Assembly: GCF_013266695.1 (NCBI RefSeq)
Contig: NZ_JABRXF010000002.1
Coordinates: forward strand, 806,001-870,000
Direction: 5' to 3'
Length of the DNA stretch: 64,000 nt
Source: Hongsoonwoonella zoysiae
Lineage (GTDB): Bacteria; Pseudomonadota; Alphaproteobacteria; Rhizobiales; Stappiaceae
Of this stretch, positions 36,480 to 44,763 are shown one piece after another. Under the pieces are notes generated by a model. That model had not been told where the DNA came from. It did no database searches and saw only the letters and a list, made by a program, of their open reading frames with translations. The first letter of the stretch is position 1, and each line of letters starts with the position of its first letter. Made by a program: the position numbers and the translations under genes.

Positions 36480-37423
36480 GACTTCACCTTGTTCAGCGCC
36501 TTGACGTAGATGTTTCCGAGACCGAACACGGTGACGAAAAGGATGATGGCGAAGGCGGAACTGAAGCCCGTGCGCCACTTCTCGAATGCTTCGCGCTTGA
36601 GGTTTATCGAGGCAAGCTCCGTCGTCGAGCCGGGACCGCCCGAGGTCAGTTCCACCACCATGTCGAACATCTTGAAATTCTCGATGCCGCGGAAAAGCAC
36701 TGCCAGCATCAGGAAGGGAAGCACGCGCGGAAGCGTGATGTACCAGAACTTCTGGAGCGCGTTCGCCCGGTCGATCTCGGCCGCCTCGTAAAGATAGTCG
36801 GGAATCGAGCGAAGCCCGGCGAGGCAAAGCAGCATAATGTAGGGAGCCCACATCCACGTATCGACGATGATGATCGCCCATGGAGCGAGCGTTACGGAAC
36901 CGATCATGTCGATTGCGCCGGTGCCCGCGAAGAAATCGATGATGTAGGAGAAGATGCCCGTCTGCGGCTGGTAGATATAGGTCCAGAAGGTGCCCACGAC
37001 GGCGGGCGACAGCATCATCGGGATCAGGATAAGCGTCGTCCAGAAACTGGCGCCGCGAAAATTCCGGTTGATCAGCAGCGCAAGACCGAACCCCACAAGG
37101 ACCTGCAGCACCATCGTCCAGACAACGAAATGCGCGGTTGCCTGCAGATAACCCCAGATATCCTCCGAGCCGAGCAGGCGCTCGTAGTTGCGCGTGCCGA
37201 CCCATTTGACCTCACGCCCCGGCTGGTTCGCGCGATAGTTCGTGAAGGACAGATAGACCGTCCAGATAAGCGGGAAGATGTTGATCGCCAGAAGAATGGC
37301 GAGGGTCGGGCCGATGAACAGCCAGGTGATCGCCCTGTCAGAAAGGCCGCGCACCCGCCTGACGAAACGCGGCGCAACGTCAGGCGTGTCAGAGGCAATT
37401 CTTTGAATTGTCTGATCCGTCAT
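36476..37423 (-). CDS. ABC transporter permease (CUT1, MalF-like)
   Basis: 315 residues from ATG 37423 with GGAGG nine bases upstream. Six membrane segments are predicted by eye (ITWLFIGPTLAILLAINIFP first). The EAA loop is YLYEAAEIDRANALQKFWYI. It pairs with the MalG-like permease, whose start overlaps its stop. The binding-protein gene is 67 bases upstream. Confidence 0.93.
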   Translation of the reverse strand: MTDQTIQRIASDTPDVAPRFVRRVRGLSDRAITWLFIGPTLAILLAINIFPLIWTVYLSFTNYRANQPGREVKWVGTRNYERLLGSEDIWGYLQATAHFVVWTMVLQVLVGFGLALLINRNFRGASFWTTLILIPMMLSPAVVGTFWTYIYQPQTGIFSYIIDFFAGTGAIDMIGSVTLAPWAIIIVDTWMWAPYIMLLCLAGLRSIPDYLYEAAEIDRANALQKFWYITLPRVLPFLMLAVLFRGIENFKMFDMVVELTSGGPGSTTELASINLKREAFEKWRTGFSSAFAIILFVTVFGLGNIYVKALNKVKS

Positions 37424-37490
37424 GATCCTGGGCCTCCGGAAGGGACACGGGCCGGGCGATGCCGGCCCGCGCTGATTGCGACGAGGCTCT

Positions 37491-38810
37491 TCAGAGCTTG
37501 CCGTCGTCCTCGAAGGAAATGGTCCAGTCTTCAATCAGCTTGTCGAGCGCCTCCTGCGCCGTACCCTGGTCGGCCACGACATAGTCATGCACGCGCTTTT
37601 GCATGGCCTGCAGGAGTTCGGCGTAGATCGGCTCCTGCCAGAAGTCCTTCACTGACCCCATCGCCTTCAGGAATTCGCCCGCAAACGGCGTGGATTCGGC
37701 GAAATCATCAGCTCCCGCGACCGCGACGTGACAGGAATAGCCGCCGAGCGCCCACCATTTGGCCTGGACGTCGGGCTGTGCGAACCACTTGATATATTCA
37801 AGCGCTTCTTCCTGCTTGTCGGAGTAGGAAACGACCGAAATGCCCTGCCCGCCGAGCGTGGAGCCTTCCACATTCTGCGGGGGGTTGGCGAAGAAGCCGG
37901 ACACGTCGCCACCGACGGTTTCATCCTTGGCAATGCCAGGGAAGAAGGCGAACCAGTTCATCTGCATCGCCACCTGGCCGGACTTATAGGCGTCCAGATT
38001 GGCCACCATGTAAGCATCGGAATGGCCCGGAGGCGTCGCGGTTTCATACATCGACTTGTAGAACTCGAGAGCCTCTACGGCTTCGGCCGAGTTTACCGCG
38101 CCTTCCATATCGTATTTGCCGGGGGTGTTTTCGTATTTGAAGCCCCACGGATAAAGGGCCGCGGTCACGCCCATGGTGATGCCTTCCGAGCCGCGCTCGG
38201 TATAGATTGCGGCGCCGTAGACCTTCTTGCCGTCGATTTCACGGCCCTGGAAGAACTGGGCGATTTCACGCAGCTCGGTCCAGTTCTTTGGCACGGCCAG
38301 ATCGCGGCCATATTCGGCCTTGAACGCTTCCTGGATTTCCGGGCGCTCGAACCAGTCCTTGCGGTAGACCCAGCCAAGGGCGTCACCCATCGCGGGTAAC
38401 GCGTAGTAATTCGGCGTTCCCTTCGGCCATGTCGAATAAGCGTTTACCGTTGCGGGAAGGAAGTCATCCATCGAGATGCCTTCCTTTTCGAAGAAATCGT
38501 TCAGCTTGACATAGTGACCATAGGTGGCGCCGCCACCAATCCACTGGCTGTCGCCGATCATCAGGTCGCAGAGTTTACCGCCGGAGTTTAGTTCGTTCAG
38601 CATACGGTCGGCGAAGCTCGTCCACGGCACGAATTCGAAATTCATGCCGATACCGGTTTTCGCCGTGAAATCCTTGGAAAGCTCGACAAGAGCGTTCGCC
38701 GGATCCCAGGCGGCCCAACACAGAGTGATCTCCTTGTCCTGAGCGTTCGCGCCAGAAAAGGACACAGCGGACACAGCTGCGGCCAGCGCAGTCGTCACGA
38801 GGATGCGCAT
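37491..38810 (-). CDS. Extracellular solute-binding protein (family 1) of the dha-linked ABC importer
   Basis: 439 residues from ATG 38810, with a strong GGAGG. A Sec signal peptide is clear (MRILVTTALAAAVSAVSFSG, cut after ANA at about residue 23). The mature protein is a type-I sugar-binding protein (ITLCWAAWDPANALVELSKD, PALPAMGDALGWVYRKDWFE-like core at about 150-170). It is the first gene of the twelve-gene operon and would deliver the ligand to the two permeases. The kinase genes suggest that the ligand is, or is converted to, dihydroxyacetone. Confidence 0.92.
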   Translation of the reverse strand: MRILVTTALAAAVSAVSFSGANAQDKEITLCWAAWDPANALVELSKDFTAKTGIGMNFEFVPWTSFADRMLNELNSGGKLCDLMIGDSQWIGGGATYGHYVKLNDFFEKEGISMDDFLPATVNAYSTWPKGTPNYYALPAMGDALGWVYRKDWFERPEIQEAFKAEYGRDLAVPKNWTELREIAQFFQGREIDGKKVYGAAIYTERGSEGITMGVTAALYPWGFKYENTPGKYDMEGAVNSAEAVEALEFYKSMYETATPPGHSDAYMVANLDAYKSGQVAMQMNWFAFFPGIAKDETVGGDVSGFFANPPQNVEGSTLGGQGISVVSYSDKQEEALEYIKWFAQPDVQAKWWALGGYSCHVAVAGADDFAESTPFAGEFLKAMGSVKDFWQEPIYAELLQAMQKRVHDYVVADQGTAQEALDKLIEDWTISFEDDGKL

Positions 38811-38899
38811 AATTTCCTCCCAAGATTGATGACCGCCCATTCTTTTGTCGAGACAAACGGCCGCCCCTCCGACGGCTGGCAGTCAAAAATTTTCCGCCG

Positions 38900-38920
38900 G
38901 TTATGTTTAGCTAAACTAAC
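38900..38920. promoter_or_regulatory. Palindromic operator candidate upstream of the ABC/dha operon
   Basis: The core GTTTAGCTAAAC (38905-38916) is a perfect 12-bp palindrome. The outer GTTA (38900-38903) and TAAC (38917-38920) continue the symmetry with one extra base. It lies 95 bases upstream of the binding-protein start, in AT-rich DNA, so a dimeric regulator of the operon may bind it. Confidence 0.5.
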
Positions 38921-39617
38921 AAATTAAACAATGTCAAGAAGAATTCCCGAACGCCTAACCGTGAAGGAACCCGCTTTATACCATTGATCTTATTGATTTA
39001 TTTGACCCGCTTCAATTTAGATGAAGTGTGATTCATGATCCTGCCGTCGTAATTTCGAACCGGAAATAAACCTGTGCAGCCTTCTCGGCAGAGGAAGTTG
39101 GGATCCCCGGGCGCGGGCGACTGCCGCCCGGTGTAAGGCCACTGCCACCCGGTTTAAAAAATGCCCGTTTTCGACGATCGTATTGAAAAACCTACAAAAT
39201 TGAGATTTTTCCCGGAACCGGACACGGTTTGCAGAGGCTGACGGCTTCGTTTGCCGACAGCCCGGCATTGGCAAGCGGCCTGGGCGGGCGGACTTGCCGG
39301 CATCGGGCCGGCCGATCTCGACATCAGATGACCGGTCACGGGTGGCGATGCCGGGCAGGCGCGGATAGACGTTTTCCCGCGCATGGAGCGCTTTCCACGA
39401 AAGCGAAATCCGGCTCGAAAATTTCAGGATATGTTCCAAGAAAAGCGGCACCGCTTAAAAAAGCTTCGTAACCACCCACCAATTATCGTGGTCGATGAAC
39501 CGAGCTTTCCGACAATTTCAGAAGTTAAAACCCGAAAAATGCCGATGCATCTTTCGGAAACGGCCTGTATTGAACCAGAGAACTTTTCAATGTCAGTATC
39601 TTGAACGTATCCATGCT

Positions 39618-39640
39618 GCCAAATTCCATTCGGATTTGGC
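39618..39640. promoter_or_regulatory. Inverted repeat upstream of the SPW gene
   Basis: GCCAAAT and ATTTGGC are separated by 9 bases, about 105 bases before the SPW start. It could be an operator or a hairpin in the leader. Confidence 0.3.
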
Positions 39641-39744
39641 GACATGTGTTCCAGTGGTATCCTGATATTCGCAAGGACGGAGAAATTGGGGGCTACACGG
39701 CCACCGGCCTGATTTCGCACAAAACTTGCGAAAGGAAGTAAGCC

Positions 39745-40110
39745 ATGAGCACGCTTTCGAGAAAACTGTCGCTGCAGTGGAAGGATGTAATCTGCCTTGG
39801 CCTTGGGCTTTGGATGATCGTTTCGCCCTGGACCCTGGCCTATGCCGACGCCATGAACCCGACCTGGAATGCCTGGATAATGGGTGCCCTGATAACGGCC
39901 GCGGCCTTTGCGGCGCTTTCCGCCTTCCACAAGTCGGAAGAATGGTTCAGCGTCATCTTCGGCCTGTGGCTTGTCATCGCGCCATGGGCGCTCGAGTTCT
40001 CGAGCATGCCCGTCGCGACGTGGAACCATATCGTCGTGGGTGCTTGCGTTGTCGTCCTGTCGCTTTGGACGGTCATCACGGCGTCGGACACTCCCGGCCT
40101 CATGACCTGA
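39745..40110 (+). CDS. SPW-repeat membrane protein
   Basis: 121 residues, four hydrophobic segments arranged as two similar halves. Each half ends a helix with the SPW-type triplet: MIVSPWTLAYADA and VIAPWALEFSSM, followed by conserved Trp residues (PTWNAWIMGAL and ATWNHIVVGAC). The function of the SPW family is unknown; it is an inner-membrane protein. GGAAG lies at a good distance before the ATG. It is probably monocistronic, between a long gap and a hairpin terminator. Confidence 0.88.
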   Translation: MSTLSRKLSLQWKDVICLGLGLWMIVSPWTLAYADAMNPTWNAWIMGALITAAAFAALSAFHKSEEWFSVIFGLWLVIAPWALEFSSMPVATWNHIVVGACVVVLSLWTVITASDTPGLMT

Positions 40111-40115
40111 AGAGA

Positions 40116-40133
40116 GCCGGGACGCTTCCCGGC
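40116..40133. terminator. Hairpin between convergent genes
   Basis: GCCGGGA, loop CGCT, TCCCGGC: a perfect 7-bp GC-rich stem six bases after the SPW stop. There is no T-run, so it may act as a bidirectional stem or a Rho-assisted end. Confidence 0.5.
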
Positions 40134-40171
40134 GTCCACCCGGGAGAACCGGGCGCGCCGGCAATCGCCAT

Positions 40172-41119
40172 TTATTCCTTCGCCGAGGCCTCATAGGCCA
40201 GAATGCCTGCGGCAAGGTCTTCGAGCGCGGCCCCGGTCATCTTGAACAGCGTGACCTCGGAAGCGCTCGTCCGGCCCGGCTGCGCGCCACGCACAAGGTC
40301 GAAGAGATCGCCTTTGACGGCCTCCGGCCCGACTGCACCTGAATCGATAGCTTGAATGATATCGCCGGCTTCCTTGAGCGCGCCCGCCCTCGTATCGACG
40401 AAGACGGCGGAACGGCGGACCGCTTCATCGTCGCTTTCGCGCATCGACGGCTTGAAAGCGCCGACGAGATCGACATGCGTCCCCTCGCGCAAGGCTTCAC
40501 CCCGGATCAGAGGTTGATCGGAAAGCGTGGCGGCAGTCACGATATCCGCTTCCGATACCGCTTCATCCAGGTTGCTCACCGGCGCGCAGGCGATGCCTTC
40601 TTCCCTGGCGATTTCTTCCGCGAATGCCAGAGCTTTCACGGGGTCCCGCCCCCATACCCGAACGTATTCGATCTTGCGGACGGCGGCATGCGCGGGCACC
40701 AGGTTTCGCGCGATGCGCCCGGTCCCTACAACCAGAAGATGGCTCGCGTCCTTTCGCGCCAGATAGTCGGCTGCAAGAGCCGAGGTGGCGGCGGTGCGGC
40801 GTGCGGTCAATTCGCCACCATCGATCATCGCCAGCATCTCTCCGGTCATTGCGCTCGAAAGGCAGTAGTTCGCCATCACCGCCTGAAGTCCGCGCCCACC
40901 ATTTCCGGGCACGACGGTCGCCATCTTCACGCCGATGTACTTTCCCGGAAGCCATGCGGGCATGAGCAAAAGTGTTCCGTCCGGCTCTCCCGGCACTTCG
41001 AAATCGTGGTGATGGCGCACAGGCATTTCACAGCCTGTCTTGAACATCTCCCGCAGCGCTTCGACGAGCGGTCGCCATTCAAGGGCTTCACGTGTGGCGC
41101 GTTCGTCCAGATGCAGCAT
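40172..41119 (-). CDS. Ornithine cyclodeaminase/mu-crystallin family protein
   Basis: 315 residues from ATG 41119 with GGGAG seven bases upstream. The NAD(P) fold is HLLVVGTGRIARNLVPAHAA; AMIDGGELTARRTAATSALA and LVGAFKPSMRESDD are family motifs, the latter holding the expected Asp. Members include ornithine cyclodeaminase, ketimine reductase and pyrroline-2-carboxylate reductase; sequence alone does not decide, but reduction of a cyclic imine is likely. It seems monocistronic, and the phenylacetate importer lies 203 bases further along. Confidence 0.87.
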   Translation of the reverse strand: MLHLDERATREALEWRPLVEALREMFKTGCEMPVRHHHDFEVPGEPDGTLLLMPAWLPGKYIGVKMATVVPGNGGRGLQAVMANYCLSSAMTGEMLAMIDGGELTARRTAATSALAADYLARKDASHLLVVGTGRIARNLVPAHAAVRKIEYVRVWGRDPVKALAFAEEIAREEGIACAPVSNLDEAVSEADIVTAATLSDQPLIRGEALREGTHVDLVGAFKPSMRESDDEAVRRSAVFVDTRAGALKEAGDIIQAIDSGAVGPEAVKGDLFDLVRGAQPGRTSASEVTLFKMTGAALEDLAAGILAYEASAKE

Positions 41120-41322
41120 GGCCGGCTCCCGAAATTCTGTTTGGTCGGTCCCGGCACGCGGCATCTTGCCTGCCCATCCGGGAATCCCCGATCGGCCACA
41201 TAAGACAACCCTCAGACAGCGCAGGTAAACCCGGTGCGGAAGAAAATATCGGGAAATCCTGAATTTTCATTGCGCTATACCGATCGAATGCCAATTCACT
41301 CCACGGATTTTTTGCCTATCCA

Positions 41323-42045
41323 TCAAACGCCGAGATAAGCTTCACGCACGCGTTCGTCGTCCAGAAGCTCCCTGCCGGTTCCGCTTATGGCAATCTCGCC
41401 GGTTTCAATGACATAGCCCCGATCTGCAATGGAGAGCGCGGCAAAGGCATTTTGCTCGACCAGAAAAACGGTGACGCCGCTTTCGTCCCTCAGCCTTTCC
41501 ACGATCCCGAACACCTGTTCGACGAGGATGGGCGCCAGCCCCATCGAGGGTTCGTCGAGGAGCAGAAGCTTCGGCCCGCTCATCAGCGCGCGGCCGATCG
41601 CCAGCATCTGCTGCTGGCCGCCGGAAAGGCCGCCCGCCGGGTTCCGCTGTCTTTCCTTGAGGACCGGGAACAGATCGTAGACCATGTCAAGGTCACGGTC
41701 GATCTCCACTCCTTTACGCAAGTAGGCGCCAAGGCGCAGATTGTCCTCGATAGAAAGCGGCGAGAAAATCTGCCTTCCTTCAGGAACCTGCGCTATGCCG
41801 CGTTTGACGCGCGAATGCGGTTCGGATTTCGTGATCTCCCGCCCATCGAAGAAGATCGAACCCGCCGACACCGGCTGGACGCCGGACACCGCGCGCAAAA
41901 GCGTCGTCTTACCGGCCCCGTTGCTGCCGACGAGCGCAACGATCTCGCCACGATTAACTTCCATCGAAACGCCGTGCAGCGCCTCGATCCGCCCGTAGCC
42001 GGAGCGCAGCGCATCGATTTGCAAAAGGGCTTCATCCGAGCGCAA
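41323..42045 (-). CDS. livF: Branched-chain-type ABC transporter ATP-binding protein LivF
   Basis: 240 residues from a TTG at 42045, chosen because GGAGG lies six bases upstream; ATG 42087 or 42066 would lie deep inside livG without such a site. Walker A is ALVGSNGAGKTTLLRAVSG, the signature GGLSGGQQQMLAIGRALM, Walker B LLLLDEPSMGLAPILVE. It ends with the LivF-type REAYLGV. It is the last gene of the paaN-led operon, overlapping livG by 14 bases, and energises import of the phenylacetate-linked ligand. Confidence 0.92.
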   Translation of the reverse strand: MRSDEALLQIDALRSGYGRIEALHGVSMEVNRGEIVALVGSNGAGKTTLLRAVSGVQPVSAGSIFFDGREITKSEPHSRVKRGIAQVPEGRQIFSPLSIEDNLRLGAYLRKGVEIDRDLDMVYDLFPVLKERQRNPAGGLSGGQQQMLAIGRALMSGPKLLLLDEPSMGLAPILVEQVFGIVERLRDESGVTVFLVEQNAFAALSIADRGYVIETGEIAISGTGRELLDDERVREAYLGV

Positions 42046-42820
42046 CGGCGGCCTCCTTCGAACCATGGGTGCCGAGGTATGCCTCAATCACCTTCGGGTG
42101 CGTTCTCACCTCTTCCGCCGTGCCTTCGGCAAGCGTCTTGCCGAATTCCAGAACATGTACACGGTCGGAAATGCGCATCACCATCTTCATGTCATGCTCG
42201 ACGAGGACGACAGTCGTTCCTTCATCGGCGATCTTTCGGACGAGCTTCTCGATCTCTTCCGTCTCCACCGCGTTGCAGCCGGCAGCCGGCTCGTCAAGCA
42301 GAAGCACCTTCGGTTCAGCGGCAAGCGCACGCGCGATTTCAAGCCGCTTCAGCGCCCCGTAGGGCATGGCCGATGCAGGTGTGTCGGCATAGGCGCCGAG
42401 CCCGACGCGCTCCAGATAAACATCGGCCGACGCGGCACTTTCGCGGTTCTGGCGGGCGGTCGCCGGAAGCGCCAGCAGGTGGGCCAAAAGCCCACGCTCC
42501 TCCTTCAGGTGTCGCCCAACCATGACATTTTCCCGTGCCGTCATACGGAAAAAGACCTGCAGGTTCTGGAACGTCCGCGACAGACCGCGCCTGGCCAGCA
42601 CCTGCGGTTCAAGGCCCGTCACATCCGCGCCTTCCAGAAACACCTTCCCAAACTTCGGCTGATAGACGCCCGAGACGAGGTTGAAGAGCGTCGTCTTGCC
42701 CGCACCGTTCGGCCCGATGATCGAAAAGACATCGCCTTCATTGACGCAAAAGCTCACATGATCGACCGCCTTCACGCCGCCAAAGGAAATGCCAATTTCC
42801 TCGACCTTGATCACACTCAT
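42032..42820 (-). CDS. livG: Branched-chain-type ABC transporter ATP-binding protein LivG
   Basis: 262 residues. Walker A is SIIGPNGAGKTTLFNLVSG; the LivG-type ARRGLSRTFQNLQVFFRMTA follows. The signature is shortened (MPYGALKRLEIARALAAEP, with YGALKR in place of SGGQ), normal for LivG. Walker B is VLLLDEPAAGCNAVETEE, and the switch His is VVLVEHDMKMVM. It overlaps livM by 4 bases. Confidence 0.94.
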   Translation of the reverse strand: MSVIKVEEIGISFGGVKAVDHVSFCVNEGDVFSIIGPNGAGKTTLFNLVSGVYQPKFGKVFLEGADVTGLEPQVLARRGLSRTFQNLQVFFRMTARENVMVGRHLKEERGLLAHLLALPATARQNRESAASADVYLERVGLGAYADTPASAMPYGALKRLEIARALAAEPKVLLLDEPAAGCNAVETEEIEKLVRKIADEGTTVVLVEHDMKMVMRISDRVHVLEFGKTLAEGTAEEVRTHPKVIEAYLGTHGSKEAAVALG

Positions 42821-43761
42821 GCCCGCCTCCCGGCGATCAGCGTGGACAGGCTTGGAACAATTCCACTGCGAAGCAGGATCATGAAAGCCATCATCATGAA
42901 GCCAAGCATCAGGTGCTCGTATTCATGGAAAACCGTGAGCACCTGCGGCAGCACCACCAGCACCGCAGCGCCCACGACCGAGCCAAGGATCGAGCCCATG
43001 CCGCCCAGCACGACCATGGTCACAAGCTGGATTGAATGCAGGAAGCCGGCGGCATCCGGCGTGATGAAGCCGTTGACGAGGGCGAGCGCCGAACCTGCGA
43101 CCGACGCATAAATGGCGGAGATGACGAATACGATCAGCTTGTAGCGGGCGACATCCACGCCCACGACGCGCGCCGCGACTTCGGAATCATGCAGGGCGCG
43201 AAGTGCGCGACCCGTCGGGCTCGCCACAAGGTTCACCGCAAGCAGCGCGCCGACCACCATCAGCCCGCCGGTGATCCAGTACCACGTGTCTGCGCCGCGC
43301 GCACGCCAACCGAACAGGGTGAGCCGGGACACGGGCATCCCGTCCGGCCCACCCGTCAACCACGCCTCGTTGGAGATCACCATCGATACCAGAATGCCGA
43401 AGCCGAGGGTAGCGACGGCAAGATAATGCCCCTTGAGGCGCAGGATCGGCCGCCCGACGACGAATGCGAGCAAAGCGCAACCTGCCGCCCCGGCGATCAG
43501 CGCGATGACTGGATGCAAGCCGAATTGAGCCGGCAGGATCGCCACCGAATAAGCACCAAGGCCGAAGAAACCCGCATGACCCAGGCTCACTTGACCTGCG
43601 AACCCCATCAAGAGGTTCAGCCCGATCACGGCAAGTGCTGAAATCCAGACGAGAGCCGCGACCCGGAAATAAAAATTCGACGGCATGACGAAGGCAAGCG
43701 CGACGACAAGCAGAGCGAGGAACGCCGGTACGACAAGGCGGTTTGACATGAGCTTGCGCAT
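42817..43761 (-). CDS. livM: Branched-chain-type ABC transporter permease LivM
   Basis: 314 residues from ATG 43761, which has GGAAAGG eight bases upstream; a GTG at 43767 that overlaps the livH stop is the alternative. It is mostly hydrophobic, with ALAVIGLNLLMGFAGQVSLG and HAGFFGLGAYSVA near the N-terminus and the ATPase-contact region ALHDSEVAARVVGVDVARYK. It forms the channel with LivH. Confidence 0.92.
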   Translation of the reverse strand: MRKLMSNRLVVPAFLALLVVALAFVMPSNFYFRVAALVWISALAVIGLNLLMGFAGQVSLGHAGFFGLGAYSVAILPAQFGLHPVIALIAGAAGCALLAFVVGRPILRLKGHYLAVATLGFGILVSMVISNEAWLTGGPDGMPVSRLTLFGWRARGADTWYWITGGLMVVGALLAVNLVASPTGRALRALHDSEVAARVVGVDVARYKLIVFVISAIYASVAGSALALVNGFITPDAAGFLHSIQLVTMVVLGGMGSILGSVVGAAVLVVLPQVLTVFHEYEHLMLGFMMMAFMILLRSGIVPSLSTLIAGRRA

Positions 43762-43763
43762 GG

Positions 43764-44636
43764 TCACACCCTTTCCACGCTGGCACGGCCAAGCAGGCCG
43801 CAGGGCATGACGAAAAGAACAGCGAGAATGACGATGAAGGCCATCGCGTCCTTGTAGGTGGAGGAGATATAGCCCGCGCCGAAGGCTTCCAGCAGGCCAA
43901 CGAGAAGCCCGCCGATAATCGCGCCGATGGGATTGCCCATCCCGCCCAGCATCGCGGCGGCAAAGCCTTTCAGCGCCAGAAGCGTGCCGATGTCGTAGCT
44001 TGTCAGGGTAATCGGCGTAACGAGGATGCCGGCGATTGCGCCAATTGCCGCGGAAAGCACGAAGGAAAGGCCGATCACGAAGGATGTGTTGATGCCGACA
44101 AGCCGCGCGGCCAGCCGGTTAGCCGCCGTGGCAAGCACTGCCTTGCCGATGACCGTACGGTTGAAGAAGGCCCAGAGCGCGATAACGATGACAAGCGCCC
44201 CGCCAAGCACCCAGAAGCTTTGCGGCAGCACGAGCGCCCCGCCTATATTTATGGGCGTATCTCCTGAAAAAGACGGCAGGGAATGAAACTGCTTGTCGAA
44301 GACGATCTGCGCAAGGCCCCGCAAGAAGATCGAGGCCCCTATCGTGATGATGATCAGCGTCACGGGCGAAGCGCCCCTTGCCGGCTCGATCGCCAGGCGA
44401 TGCAGCAGCAGCCCGATGGCCATCGCAGCAAGGATGGCGATCAATACGGCGGCAGGCAGCGGAACCCCGGCAGCGGTCGCGAATACGGTCGTCATGCCTC
44501 CGATCATGACGAACTCGCCCTGCGCGAAATTCACGACGTCGGAAGCGTTGTAGATGATCGTGAAGCCCAGCGCGACGAGCGCGTAGACCGCGCCAACGGT
44601 CAGCCCGGACGCGCAGAATTGCAGGAATTCGGCCAT
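43764..44636 (-). CDS. livH: Branched-chain-type ABC transporter permease LivH
   Basis: 290 residues from ATG 44636. The N-terminus GLTVGAVYALVALGFTIIYN and NFAQGEFVMIGG are LivH hallmarks; AILGGMGNPIGAI-like sequence appears near residue 240 (AMLGGMGNPIGAIIGGLLVG). Eight or so membrane helices are expected. It lies between the binding-protein gene (127 bases upstream) and livM. Confidence 0.93.
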   Translation of the reverse strand: MAEFLQFCASGLTVGAVYALVALGFTIIYNASDVVNFAQGEFVMIGGMTTVFATAAGVPLPAAVLIAILAAMAIGLLLHRLAIEPARGASPVTLIIITIGASIFLRGLAQIVFDKQFHSLPSFSGDTPINIGGALVLPQSFWVLGGALVIVIALWAFFNRTVIGKAVLATAANRLAARLVGINTSFVIGLSFVLSAAIGAIAGILVTPITLTSYDIGTLLALKGFAAAMLGGMGNPIGAIIGGLLVGLLEAFGAGYISSTYKDAMAFIVILAVLFVMPCGLLGRASVERV

Positions 44637-44763
44637 GCCATTTCGCATCCTTGATGCCGGAAACGAGAGGGCTCGGGCCCGTCACGATCCGGCATGGTTT
44701 TGCCTGGAGGTGGTCCGGGGTGCGCGGGAAGCGCCCCCGGACCTGTCGGTCATACAGGATGGA

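Larger units (their letters stand above)
38811..39744. other. 934-base non-coding gap with operon control signals
   Basis: No gene is supported here. Open frames present (for example minus 39017-39451) have no family features. The gap holds the palindrome at 38900-38920, a 17-base direct repeat (39120-39136 and 39141-39157), and an inverted repeat at 39618-39640 upstream of the SPW gene. A small RNA cannot be excluded. Confidence 0.5.

Noticed and set aside
39424-40215. 263-codon minus-strand frame opposite the SPW gene
   Set aside because: Low-complexity antisense frame; the plus strand encodes a clear SPW membrane protein with a ribosome binding site.
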